From contig CASICI010000031.1 in assembly GCA_949373145.1 (NCBI GenBank), positions 1-44,121 on the forward strand: 44,121 bases of DNA. The letters are read 5' to 3'. Positions 36,959-44,069 of this stretch are shown here, piece after piece; positions within the stretch are counted from its first letter, which is position 1, and the number at the start of each line of letters is the position of its first letter. This DNA comes from an uncultured Phycisphaerales bacterium (lineage in GTDB: Bacteria; Planctomycetota; Phycisphaerae; Phycisphaerales; SM1A02). Under the pieces are notes generated by a model. The model saw only the letters and a program-made list of their open reading frames with translations. It searched no databases and had not been told where the DNA came from. The translations under genes and the position numbers were made by a program.

Positions 36959-37354
36959 TCACCCGAAGAAGAGCCGCGCCAACCCCAGGCCCGCACCAGC
37001 CAGCACGATGCAGCCCGGAATCGTCAGCAGAAACACGACCCACGCGGCTCGATGTCGACCGGCCCGAACCAGTCGAAGCACGTCGGAACAGAAACTGGAG
37101 AACGTGGTGTAGGCACCGCACGCACCACCCACCAGAAGCACGTTCGCAACGTCACCCAGCAGATGCGCCTGATGCGCTCCGTAGAGAATTCCGATCACGA
37201 ACGAACCGGTGAGGTTCACGAGTACCGTCGCGATGGGAAACGTGGCGTGGGTCCTGCGCTCGATCAGAACATAGAGAAGGTGCCGGATCAGACAGCCGCC
37301 CGCCCCACCGAGGAGCACCATCGCGAACCAGGTCGTCGGAGCGAGCGAGCCCAT
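36959..37354 (-). CDS. crcB: Fluoride channel FluC (CrcB), first copy
   Basis: 131 residues, four transmembrane segments. Signature FluC features: GGAGGCLIRHLLYVLIERRT, FPIATVLVNLTGSFVIGILYG (conserved Asn) and GGACGAYTTFSSFCSDVL (the FSTF/TTFSS Phe-box with sodium site). Family role: exports fluoride as a dual-topology dimer. Its ATG overlaps the stop of the second copy, so the pair probably makes a heterodimer, each subunit with one topology. Confidence 0.92.
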   Translation of the reverse strand: MGSLAPTTWFAMVLLGGAGGCLIRHLLYVLIERRTHATFPIATVLVNLTGSFVIGILYGAHQAHLLGDVANVLLVGGACGAYTTFSSFCSDVLRLVRAGRHRAAWVVFLLTIPGCIVLAGAGLGLARLFFG

Positions 37355-37857
37355 CAGAGTTCCTCCTCCACCCGCGTCTGCCGATCGACGTCGACCGAGC
37401 CCCCGCTACGCGCGACGAAGAACGCACCAAGACGTTCGCCACACCAGATCAGAATGAGACCACCCACCACCGAGATGACGACGTAGGGAATGAACGTCCC
37501 CCAGGCACCCGCTTCGATCAGGACGATGCTCTGCAGCGAGAAGGTCGAGAGCGTGGTGAAACTGCGGACGAAGCCCGCTTCCCAGAACGGTCGGAACACA
37601 TGATGATGGATCACCCCGTCGATCCAGGTCGCGAAGAGACCGAGCAGAAACGCGCCCCCGAGATTCGCCAGAAGAATGCCGAGCGGAAAGGCTGTCGACG
37701 AGCCCCCGGTGAACCAGAAGGCAAACAGCTCGCGAAGCAGCGCACCAAAGGCACCACCCAGCATCACCGCGATCAGAACTTCGGGACGAAGGGCGCGATC
37801 CAGCGCAGTCATGGCGGGTTGTGTCGCGGAGGGCGTCGAGGACATGGATGAAAGCAT
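37354..37857 (-). CDS. crcB: Fluoride channel FluC (CrcB), second copy
   Basis: 167 residues from ATG 37857 (GGAAAGG upstream; a TTG at 37869 would add four). Motifs: VMLGGAFGALLRELFAFWFT, FPLGILLANLGGAFLLGLFA and GFVRSFTTLSTFSLQSIVL. A C-terminal extension beyond the last helix (GAFFVARSGGSVDVDRQ) is not in the first copy. Paired crcB genes usually encode obligate heterodimeric fluoride channels. No fluoride riboswitch was recognised upstream; the space is only some 40 bp to tRNA-Val. Confidence 0.9.
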   Translation of the reverse strand: MLSSMSSTPSATQPAMTALDRALRPEVLIAVMLGGAFGALLRELFAFWFTGGSSTAFPLGILLANLGGAFLLGLFATWIDGVIHHHVFRPFWEAGFVRSFTTLSTFSLQSIVLIEAGAWGTFIPYVVISVVGGLILIWCGERLGAFFVARSGGSVDVDRQTRVEEEL

Positions 37858-37884
37858 CGACCTTTCCAAGGAACCCTGTATACT
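37857..37884 (+). promoter_or_regulatory. Likely promoter of tRNA-Val
   Basis: A TATACT -10 box at 37879-37884 and a weak TCGACC -35-like box at 37857-37862 are 16 bp apart, placing initiation about 10 bp before the tRNA. It overlaps the start region of the divergent crcB gene. Confidence 0.45.
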
Positions 37885-37900
37885 GTTTCTTCCAGTTGCA

Positions 37901-37974
37901 GGGCGATTAGCTCAGCTGGCTAGAGCGCTGCCGTCACATGGCAGAGGTCGTAGGTTCGAGTCCTATATCGCCCA
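37901..37974 (+). tRNA. tRNA-Val (anticodon CAC)
   Basis: Complete cloverleaf: acceptor GGGCGAT/ATCGCCC with discriminator A, D-arm GCTCAGCTGGCTAGAGC, anticodon stem CTGCC/GGCAG with loop GTCACAT (anticodon CAC), T-arm GTAGGTTCGAGTCCTAT. 3' CCA not encoded. It marks the left border of the small-protein region. Confidence 0.95.
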
Positions 37975-38008
37975 TTGAGATGACTGATCGAACTCCGAAC
38001 GGAGTTCC

Positions 38009-38046
38009 ACAGGCTCTGAGACTCACGTCTTGGAGCCTGTTTTTTT
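38009..38046 (+). terminator. Terminator after tRNA-Val
   Basis: Stem ACAGGCTC (38009-38016) pairs with GAGCCTGT (38033-38040), followed by TTTTTT. A second smaller hairpin (GAACTCC GAAC GGAGTTC) precedes it at 37990-38007. From here to 38212 no gene is seen. Confidence 0.8.
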
Positions 38047-38212
38047 GAGAAACAGATCGATCATGATGGTCTCGCTGGTGGCGGAACACTTGAACAAGGA
38101 TTTCGAGGTGTCGTTTTTATGGAAACGCGCAACCTTCTGTTCGCGTGAGCGCGGCAACCCGATTCTCTTTCCAGCCAGAGAGGCGAACCCACCCCTCATT
38201 TTTGCCAGACTT

Positions 38213-38528
38213 CTAGGAGTCCCACTTTGAGGAAGGTCTCCAGTCAAACGTCAGGGAACTGCTCCCACCATTCTCCTCGTGATACCTACGTTCTTCGGCA
38301 CCTATATCCATCACGAAGTTTGGGTCCTTCCCTGACTTCTCATATTCAGCCCATTGCGCCGCGTTCCACTTGAGCATGTGATCACGGAATGCCTTGTCAT
38401 AGGGCCTGCGCCTCATCCTGGCGGGCCTGCTCCCGGTATTCCGTCACGTACGAGTTGACGACGAAAGCCACGAGACCCACGCCAACGGAGATCCACACGG
38501 CTGCCACGATGATGATCCATTTCTTCAT
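38213..38528 (-). CDS. Small single-TM protein (one frameshift)
   Basis: Reconstructed as about 104 residues. The ATG at 38528 is preceded by a near-perfect AAGGAG (AAGGAGAAGTGAC-ATG). The first frame encodes MKKWIIIVAAVWISVGVGLV plus a charged stretch EYREQARQDEAQAL, a membrane anchor with helix. A shift in the GCCCTATGAC site (about 38402) joins it to YDKAFRDHMLKWNAAQWAEY, ending FDWRPSSKWDS. Unknown function; last gene of a five-gene minus-strand run of tiny proteins. Confidence 0.5.
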
Positions 38529-38583
38529 GTCACTTCTCCTTGCTGGTGGTTGGGCTGGACGGGCGGACTCGTTACCTCAAAGT

Positions 38584-38856
38584 TTACTTTTCGGTGGGGG
38601 CAGAAACAAAGAACGCCCCGTTTGCGTTTATCGGTAGCCACTTGCCCGGTATTCTTGCGTCTGCGTATTGGAACCAAAGAGACCTGTCATCGGCGACCAT
38701 GAAGAGAGTGTTCCTTTCCTTCCCCCCTCGGCGACGTGTAAGTCCCAATCGTGAGACTCACAGGGTTCGGGCCTGCCTTCTGTGATGTTGCTGCAATGCA
38801 AAGGCCTGCGACGGCGGCAAGGCCCAAGCCTCGCCAGATACGGTTCTCTGTGTCAT
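38584..38856 (-). CDS. Small exported protein, unknown (two frameshifts)
   Basis: Not visible as a single frame. From ATG 38856 (AAGGAGATGGAC-ATG) it reads MTQRTV, then by one shift WRGLGLAAVAGLCIAATSQK (signal peptide) and AGPNPVSLTIGTYTSP, then by another shift FMVADDRSLWFQYADARIPG and ends NGAFFVSAPTEK at 38584. The span is a multiple of three, so the two shifts cancel. The order signal peptide / W- and Y-rich beta-like body fits a small periplasmic protein. Function unknown. Confidence 0.4.
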
Positions 38857-38866
38857 GTCCATCTCC

Positions 38867-39175
38867 TTAACATTTTCCTGAAACAATAAGTCCGAAGCCA
38901 AGAACTAGGCCAAAGATCATTTGGGTCATTACCTGCGTTTCCTGTATCGCACTCTGCCCTTGATTGCCAATGGTAAAAGTGTCGAGGCAAGTGAGACCAA
39001 CCACGATAATTCCAATGATGACAGCTATCAGTTTGAGCCCATCGAATTTACCTCGCTTCGGTGTCGCTAACTTAAGCAGCTCATCGTTCTGCTCGACCAG
39101 CTTGCTGTTCAGTGTTACGAGTTCATCAAGACGCTGCTGTGAAGCGGACTTCGGTGGTGGCGGTTGACCTGTCAT
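38867..39175 (-). CDS. Small coiled-coil/two-TM protein, unknown
   Basis: 102 residues from ATG 39175, with AAGGAGAACAAC immediately upstream (an earlier start at 39211 is not supported). Residues about 1-12 are Pro-rich; 12-40 form a likely coiled coil (QQRLDELVTLNSKLVEQNDE); two hydrophobic helices follow (LKLIAVIIGIIVVGLTCL and MIFGLVLGFGLIVSG) with an SGKC end. The gene starts 33 bp after the stop of its upstream neighbour. Function unknown. Confidence 0.65.
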   Translation of the reverse strand: MTGQPPPPKSASQQRLDELVTLNSKLVEQNDELLKLATPKRGKFDGLKLIAVIIGIIVVGLTCLDTFTIGNQGQSAIQETQVMTQMIFGLVLGFGLIVSGKC

Positions 39176-39207
39176 GTTGTTCTCCTTGGTTTGTTTCTCT
39201 TTGGGGT

Positions 39208-39489
39208 TCACTTGAAATCAACGTCAGCCCCAGACTTATCTACAACCCTAATGAGCAGTGGAGAGGATCGGCCTAGAGCATCTGTTCCCGCTGTTATCTC
39301 TATGGGAGCCACCTTCAATTTGTCATAGGACGGCCAACTCTGGATGCTCATCATCTCCGCTCGCTTCGCTTCGACAGCTCCACCCCAGCTAATCGCCGCC
39401 ACGAGGAAGCACCCCAAGATCAACGTCGCTCTCTTCTGCTTCGCCAGCGATTTCTCTACCAGTTCAAGACGGTCTTCAGTGCTGATCAT
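39208..39489 (-). CDS. Small coiled-coil/TM protein, paralogue of 43251-43520
   Basis: 93 residues from ATG 39489 (AAAGAGAACAAC upstream). N-terminal heptads TEDRLELVEKSLAKQKR, one TM (ATLILGCFLVAAISWGG), then a soluble tail ending IRVVDKSGADVDFK. The gene at 43251-43520 has the same design: TTEERLETIEKRLKEKQ, a hydrophobic stretch, and an end VQLVDRAGKDISLE. The short tail pattern (V-D-x-x-G-x-D-[VI]) is shared. Unknown role. Confidence 0.7.
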   Translation of the reverse strand: MISTEDRLELVEKSLAKQKRATLILGCFLVAAISWGGAVEAKRAEMMSIQSWPSYDKLKVAPIEITAGTDALGRSSPLLIRVVDKSGADVDFK

Positions 39490-39522
39490 GTTGTTCTCTT
39501 TTAGTTGTCGGTGGTTCATCAT

Positions 39523-39825
39523 TTAAAGTACCCAGAATACTGCGACGACCATCAAGCCCAAAACCATCAGGCACATGAGAGCAATCAGAAGTAGTCCAAT
39601 CGTGTCCCATGGATCGCCTCCGCATTTTTTACCGCAGGTCGGGCAACGAAAGTCCGTCAAGACCGTGGCTGCCAAGTGGATTAGGCCAGCGAGCCAGACG
39701 AGGCCACAAGTGAGCCATCCAATGACAAAATAAAGAAGTCCCCCAACTACTCCAATATTATTTCTCTGCGCTGCGACCTTGCGATCACATGTCTTGCAGT
39801 GCTTTTGAATGATCTTGACTGACAT
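39523..39825 (-). CDS. Small zinc-ribbon membrane protein
   Basis: 100 residues, ATG 39825 with AAAGGA upstream. An N-terminal CKTCDRK and a central FRCPTCGKKCGGDP form a four- to five-Cys metal site flanking two hydrophobic helices (VVGGLLYFVIGWLTCGLVWLAG) with a third at the C-terminus (LLLIALMCLMVLGLMVVAVF). First gene of the minus-strand run; it ends right at the start region of the next gene. Function unknown. Confidence 0.7.
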   Translation of the reverse strand: MSVKIIQKHCKTCDRKVAAQRNNIGVVGGLLYFVIGWLTCGLVWLAGLIHLAATVLTDFRCPTCGKKCGGDPWDTIGLLLIALMCLMVLGLMVVAVFWVL

Positions 39826-40052
39826 GTGTCCATTCCTTTACTTCAATTTATCTTGTGTCATCTTCCACGTGTTTGAGATTAACACCAAGCCAGGGCTTCT
39901 TGTGTTTTCAAAGCGCGTTGCCAGTTTCTGTTTTCTGGAAATGCGCTTGCGAGGGCCCATGGCGTGTGCACGCAGTAATTTCCTTCTTACTTTTCCTCGC
40001 AACTGCTAACTTCAGTGAGGTACTTGAACAACACACTCTCTGGAGATGAACG

Positions 40053-40508
40053 ATGAAGAACGCAGGACTCGCAGGCGCCATCGCACTGTGCGGCATTGGC
40101 TTGATGATGATTGGACTTGGAAACTTCGTGAAGGCACCGAGCGCGATGGCGTACACGCCAGCGGTTGCCGCTGCCGTGCAGGACGAGGGTGAGCCGACGA
40201 TTGTTTGGTACGGAGCAACCTCTTATCACTACTCATCTAACGGTGTAAACACGTTCTATCGTGCTTGGTCTGACGGCACGGTTGAAGCTAGGTCCGTTGA
40301 TGTAGGCACAAATGGCTGTCGCACACCCGAGTACTGTTCAGATTGGGGGATCATCTCCTCACCAACAGAGGGTCTCAACGCCGCTGCCGACATTACCTTC
40401 GATGAGGTGGTCGATGGTGAAGACCTCGCGACACTCCTCGCCAGCTGGGGAGACGCCCCTCGCAACCCCATGCCACCGAGTGACTGCCCGCTTGGCTTGC
40501 TGAATTGA
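40053..40508 (+). CDS. Small secreted protein with dockerin-like tag
   Basis: 151 residues. Signal peptide MKNAGLAGAIALCGIGLMMI...PSAMA, cut near 33. The middle has a Tyr/Trp-rich beta-like segment (WYGATSYHYSS, NTFYRAWSDGTVEARS) and the end a one-repeat EF-hand tag (ITFDEVVDGEDLATLLASWG). The same tag type occurs in the sugar dehydrogenase (8163) and the fragment at 41020. Such tags may anchor or sort secreted proteins in Phycisphaerae; that is inference. 226 bp of divergent intergenic DNA lie before it, with no promoter I could name. Confidence 0.7.
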   Translation: MKNAGLAGAIALCGIGLMMIGLGNFVKAPSAMAYTPAVAAAVQDEGEPTIVWYGATSYHYSSNGVNTFYRAWSDGTVEARSVDVGTNGCRTPEYCSDWGIISSPTEGLNAAADITFDEVVDGEDLATLLASWGDAPRNPMPPSDCPLGLLN

Positions 40509-40610
40509 ATCAGTCAAAGCTGATCCATAGTCCACTTTATTCTTGGAAACACTGCCTTGGATCTATAGTTGCCTAGGGATGTTGTACTGTGATTGCCGAA
40601 GGAGAACGAC

Positions 40611-40988
40611 ATGACCCAGATGCCTCCAATACTCCCGAATACTGAAGATCCCATGAATCAAGACCAATTGAAAAAGAGAATTGGAGGTGGATGGAAACTC
40701 CGGAATGTATGGGTGATACTTTTTGTCATATTCGTGCTTCCAAATGTTCTGAGGTCCTGCGCAAATGATGGGCCTGCCAAAAATCCTGCCACCACTGTTG
40801 ATGTGATCCAAGAAGAACAACATGACAGAGACCTCGAAGAAAAGAGTGCGAACGACTCAGGCTCCTCAACGAGGGTGAACTTGGTATTTTTGGTGGCGCA
40901 GGATTTGGTTGGCCTCGCGGAGAGACGGAAAAAGTGCAAAGAGTCTGGAACTCGTTGGCTCAACGCTGACATTGCTCCACTCCACTGA
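40611..40988 (+). CDS. Small single-TM protein, unknown
   Basis: 125 residues from ATG 40611, with AAGGAGAACGAC directly upstream, the same leader as in other genes of this stretch. One TM helix (NVWVILFVIFVLPNVLRSC, about 33-51). The C-terminal end may be out of frame: from about 40880 another frame reads GIFGGAGFGWPRGETEKVQR to a TGA near 40967 and looks at least as natural. No recognised family. Confidence 0.5.
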   Translation: MTQMPPILPNTEDPMNQDQLKKRIGGGWKLRNVWVILFVIFVLPNVLRSCANDGPAKNPATTVDVIQEEQHDRDLEEKSANDSGSSTRVNLVFLVAQDLVGLAERRKKCKESGTRWLNADIAPLH

Positions 40989-41019
40989 AGTTTTTCAAGA
41001 TCTGCTCATCCCGTTTTCA

Positions 41020-41235
41020 ATGCTGGGCTGCTCAGCAACCTCTGCTTGGATGGAACTCCCTGCGGCCCACGGCGGCGAAGGCTATGTCTGTCGATCCGAT
41101 GTCAACGGTGATCGTCGTGTCGATGGAATCGACCTAGAGCCCCTGCTCTCCCAATGGGGCGACGGCGTGAGCTGTGATCCGCAACCGACCTACCCGTATT
41201 TCGATCTTGGAAACCTCAACCTGACCGCCGGGTGA
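41020..41235 (+). pseudogene. Truncated dockerin-like secreted-protein fragment
   Basis: Residues SDVNGDRRVDGIDLEPLLSQ and ...WGDG are a clear EF-hand tag of the same type as at 40053-40508, followed by a Tyr/Asn-rich end FDLGNLNLTAG. No signal peptide or body precedes it in frame, so it looks like the surviving C-terminus of a larger gene. A frame error that hides the rest is possible. Confidence 0.45.
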
Positions 41236-41577
41236 ACTACTCAATCCCCTGCGGCCTGGAGAGCTCGGATCTCAGCGATGGAGCGACCAGACCACGCGAC
41301 GAGCGAGTTGATGTCGACGACGGGCAGGGTGAGCATGTCTAGGATCACGGTGTCGGTGACGGCGGGGCGAGGCATGACGAGGTTGCGGTCGTCGGACAGG
41401 GAGACGTCCGACGTTCGTGCAGGGCTGACTCATTGGCGGTCGAGCAGCGAACTCGTTTTCAGAAAAACACTTTCACTGAATGCTCCAACCAATAGGCTGG
41501 AGGAAAGAAGACGCCGGGCCGCAGGTGACCATCTCGGGGGTGGATGCCATGCCCGGGCATTTCAAGGAAAGACCGTC
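41236..41577. other. Gene-poor stretch with a short minus-strand ORF
   Basis: 342 bp without a supported gene. On the minus strand an open frame ends at 41241 (MPRPAVTDTVILDMLTLPVV from ATG 41375, ending ALQAAGD) with no ribosome site and no recognised family. The composition is richer in G+C than the flanking small genes. It could be the remnant of a removed gene. Confidence 0.3.
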
Positions 41578-41802
41578 ATGACAGAAGACGCTCGAAACCA
41601 GGGCCTCAGTGCCGCGGGGATGCCTCAGTTCGAAACCGATGAAAAGATTCTGAATGCGCTGAAGCGTTCGAACGCACTCTCCGAGAAGCTGATCAAGATC
41701 GGGCTCTTTCTGGCGGTGTTCCAAGGCATTTCAACCCTGATCACCGTCTCGATCGTCACCCTGGCGATGCTGGGGGGGGTGGCGGGGATGATCGAGGAGT
41801 GA
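41578..41802 (+). CDS. Small coiled-coil/TM protein, unknown
   Basis: 74 residues from ATG 41578 (CAAGGAAAGACCGTC upstream). An N-terminal polar helix (QFETDEKILNALKRSNALSE) precedes one TM (IGLFLAVFQGISTLITVSIV) that continues into a second hydrophobic stretch (TLAMLGGVAGMIEE). Same design as 38867 and 39208: short charged helix, then membrane anchor. A longer upstream frame from 41278 has no support. Confidence 0.6.
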   Translation: MTEDARNQGLSAAGMPQFETDEKILNALKRSNALSEKLIKIGLFLAVFQGISTLITVSIVTLAMLGGVAGMIEE

Positions 41803-41889
41803 AGCCCCTGGGGATAATTGAGTGTGATCAGTCTCTCGATGGCCATGCATCCATGTCGGTGACTTGTTGGCACTCTGTTTCCTGAGTGG

Positions 41890-42617
41890 TCACTTTGCCT
41901 TGAAAATGTAGTTGCGATGTCGACGGCCCTTGATCCGAGGCATTGTGTCGTAGTCGCTCGCAGGATAGACGTTTCTTCCGACATGGAATGATCCGGAGTA
42001 TCCCAACGATGAAAGCAGGGCGGTCACTTCCGGCATCTGTTCTTCATGGATTTCAATCAACATGACCGGCTTGTCCTTGGTCAAGGTCTCCGTGGCGCCC
42101 TTGAGCATCTCGAGTTCATGACCTTCAATGTCGCATTTGATGAAACTGATCGGACGCGGCAGAGTTTCAGAAATCGAATCAAGCGTCACGATCGAAGTCT
42201 TGATCTCCTGGCCTGACGCATGCTCACTTGGATAGAACTGCAGTGAGGCGCTTCCGTGTTCTGGCTTGCCTCTGTAGAGAGGAGCCGTTGTATTCCTGTC
42301 GGAAAGTCCGAAGTTACGTAGCGCCACGTTCTTCAGTTTGAACATCTTCATGACTCGCTTGATCGTCACGATGCATTCAGGCTGTGGCTCGAATGCTGTC
42401 ACGGTGCCATTTTTCCCGACACATCTGGACATGAATTAACAGTAGATACCGCGGTTGGCTCCGGTGTCCAGCACGGATGCCCCCCGTGAGTTCAAGCGAT
42501 TGCAGAAAGCGAATGGATTCGGACTCGGTTCTTCTCTTGTAGCGCCAAAAACGCTGGGCGTGCCCCATCTTTGTGTTCTTCAGATATGTCCGAATGATTC
42601 TTAAAGGGTATTGGCAT
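41890..42617 (-). CDS. FkbM-family methyltransferase (frameshifted)
   Basis: About 240 residues in reconstruction. The C-terminal part is intact: AFEPQPECIVTIKRVMKMF (AdoMet acidic loop), NVALRNFGLSDRN, FIKCDIEGHELEMLKGATET (FkbM signature) and VMLIEIHEEQMP. The N-terminus is in other frames: MPIP then RIIRTYLKNTKMGHAQRFWR and SIRFLQSLELTGG, with SVLDTGANRGIYC (glycine loop) beginning after a GGGGGG run near 42480; a further shift near 42440 joins it. Family members O-methylate sugars or polyketides. Likely acts on a surface glycan, but no glycosylation genes are nearby. Confidence 0.7.
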
Positions 42618-42729
42618 GCTGCGAAGTATACCCTATGAGCTTTTCATCATGAATCAGGGGGCTGCGGCGGAATGGCGTGAAAAGAAGTCGATCATGCCAA
42701 GGTATGATCGCACCAGGGAAGGCCGACCA

Positions 42730-43089
42730 ATGTCCGAAGAGCTGTCAGCAGAAGACTTCAGAAGGATGAGCGCGGAAGAACTCCAGCACTGGAGGAACCA
42801 GCGCAAGGCTCGGTGGCGGGCGCATGTGAAGTCTCTGCGAGGCGTTCGTGTCGACCTCGTGTCCGCGCAGGGAACCAAGTTTCGCTACACCGGCGAGCAC
42901 GTCCTGTTCGAGTTCATGGACGGAAGACCGGTCCCCCGCAAGCGAGTGTCCAAAGCGGGCGGGGTCTCCACCGTCCTCGACCTCGGAGGGGACGAGGTTC
43001 CGGTGAAGGAAGCTTTTTCCGTGTCGAGGGGCATCGCTGGATTCAAGACATGTCGACGTGCTGATGGCTTCCTCTACAGCATGTCGTAG
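42730..43089 (+). CDS. Hypothetical small basic protein
   Basis: 119 residues from ATG 42730 (GGGAAGG seven bases upstream); ATGs at 42694 and 42616 would give longer forms. The N-terminus has a helical ELSAEDFRRMSAEELQHWRN, then beta-like segments with many charged residues (RVDLVSAQGTKFRYTGEHVL, ending FLYSMS). No signal peptide or TM. Not recognised. Confidence 0.5.
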   Translation: MSEELSAEDFRRMSAEELQHWRNQRKARWRAHVKSLRGVRVDLVSAQGTKFRYTGEHVLFEFMDGRPVPRKRVSKAGGVSTVLDLGGDEVPVKEAFSVSRGIAGFKTCRRADGFLYSMS

Positions 43090-43250
43090 AAGAGCCTCCT
43101 TCGCGGGGTCCGAAGTTCAGAAGTCGATTTTTTCGAAAGATGCCTTGATGAAGATGTCCCTTTTGATCAAATGAAGAAGACGGGGCGGTGAACAGCCCGA
43201 GAAACGAAACGACATGTTCAAAAACGCACACATGAACGGGAAGACAAACC

Positions 43251-43520
43251 ATGGCGACCACCGAAGAGAGACTTGAGACGATCGAAAAGAGACTTAAAGA
43301 GAAGCAGGATGGTTCTGGACCATCGATTCTTGGTGGCTGCTTTTTCATCGGATTCGCAATTATGATGAATGGATGTCTGGGGGAGGGGGGGACCTTTTCA
43401 CCTATAGAAATGGGAGGAAGCTCTTTCAGTCCCTATCATGTGGAGCTCTCCATAGACTCATCCGATAGGCTGAAGGTCCAACTGGTTGATCGCGCTGGCA
43501 AAGACATCTCCCTCGAATGA
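43251..43520 (+). CDS. Small coiled-coil/TM protein, paralogue of 39208-39489
   Basis: 89 residues. The N-terminus TTEERLETIEKRLKEKQ forms heptads; a hydrophobic helix ILGGCFFIGFAIMMNGCLG follows; the tail ends LKVQLVDRAGKDISLE. N-terminal and C-terminal patterns match the protein at 39208-39489 although the middle differs. Gly/Ser-rich linker (GEGGTFSPIEMGGSS). Ribosome site GGGAAGAC is weak. Function unknown. Confidence 0.7.
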   Translation: MATTEERLETIEKRLKEKQDGSGPSILGGCFFIGFAIMMNGCLGEGGTFSPIEMGGSSFSPYHVELSIDSSDRLKVQLVDRAGKDISLE

Positions 43521-43571
43521 AACGCTGGAAAGAATCCCGGACCACGTCGTGGAGCGAGCAGCTCGCCATGG

Positions 43572-43883
43572 TCACCGCCTGCGAAAGATGGTGAACCAGT
43601 CTCCGGGAGAGATCAGATGCGTCACGGTCCTGTCCTTGAACTCGTAGAAGGGTTCGCCGAAGTCACTGCCGCCCCGCTGCCACCAGGCCATCGACTCGGT
43701 GGGACTGATCTGGAGTGGCTGCTGAAGATCCTTGTAGCGGGCCCCGTCATTGGTCATGGCCAGATGAAAGACGGGCGCGCTCGGACCCGCCGCGTAGACG
43801 GCACAGGTCACGGGAACCAACGGAGTCACGAAGATCAGAAACGCGAGGATCGCCGCGCCGGGGATGATCCAGAGCACGATCAT
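43572..43883 (-). CDS. Small membrane-anchored protein, unknown
   Basis: 103 residues from ATG 43883 with one N-terminal TM (MIVLWIIPGAAILAFLIFVT). The rest is soluble with a Trp/Phe-rich part (TESMAWWQRGGSDFGEPFYE) and ends PGDWFTIFRRR. The longer frame from 44027 is rejected because it begins inside the terminator at 44005-44045. Unknown function. Confidence 0.5.
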   Translation of the reverse strand: MIVLWIIPGAAILAFLIFVTPLVPVTCAVYAAGPSAPVFHLAMTNDGARYKDLQQPLQISPTESMAWWQRGGSDFGEPFYEFKDRTVTHLISPGDWFTIFRRR

Positions 43884-44004
43884 GAACGTGCGGTTCAGAA
43901 TCCTGTGACTGGCGGACAAAGCATGACTCCGAGGTGAGAGTAGGGATGAACGTGGTGAATTCTGGGGGCGAAATAATATGCGGCTGACAGACTCGTTTCC
44001 CTCG

Positions 44005-44045
44005 AAAAACGCCCCTGTCCGGATCATTTGATCCGGACAAGGGCG
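44005..44045 (-). terminator. Terminator after the PEP-CTERM gene
   Basis: On the minus strand a long stem (CGCCCTTGTCCGGATC against GATCCGGACAGGGGCG, AAAT loop) is followed by TTTTT. It ends the transcript of the gene whose stop is at 44070. Confidence 0.85.
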
Positions 44046-44069
44046 CGTTGAACACGGAGATTTGTGCGA

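Noticed and set aside
37901-38046. Integrated element using tRNA-Val as attachment site
   Set aside because: No integrase and no second copy of the tRNA 3' end could be found by eye downstream; only the change in gene type supports an island.
41278-41577. Upstream extension of the 41578 protein
   Set aside because: No ribosome site and no resemblance to its family layout; the short form has both.
43884-44027. Longer start for the gene at 43572-43883
   Set aside because: The added stretch lies within the terminator hairpin of the PEP-CTERM gene and encodes low-quality sequence.
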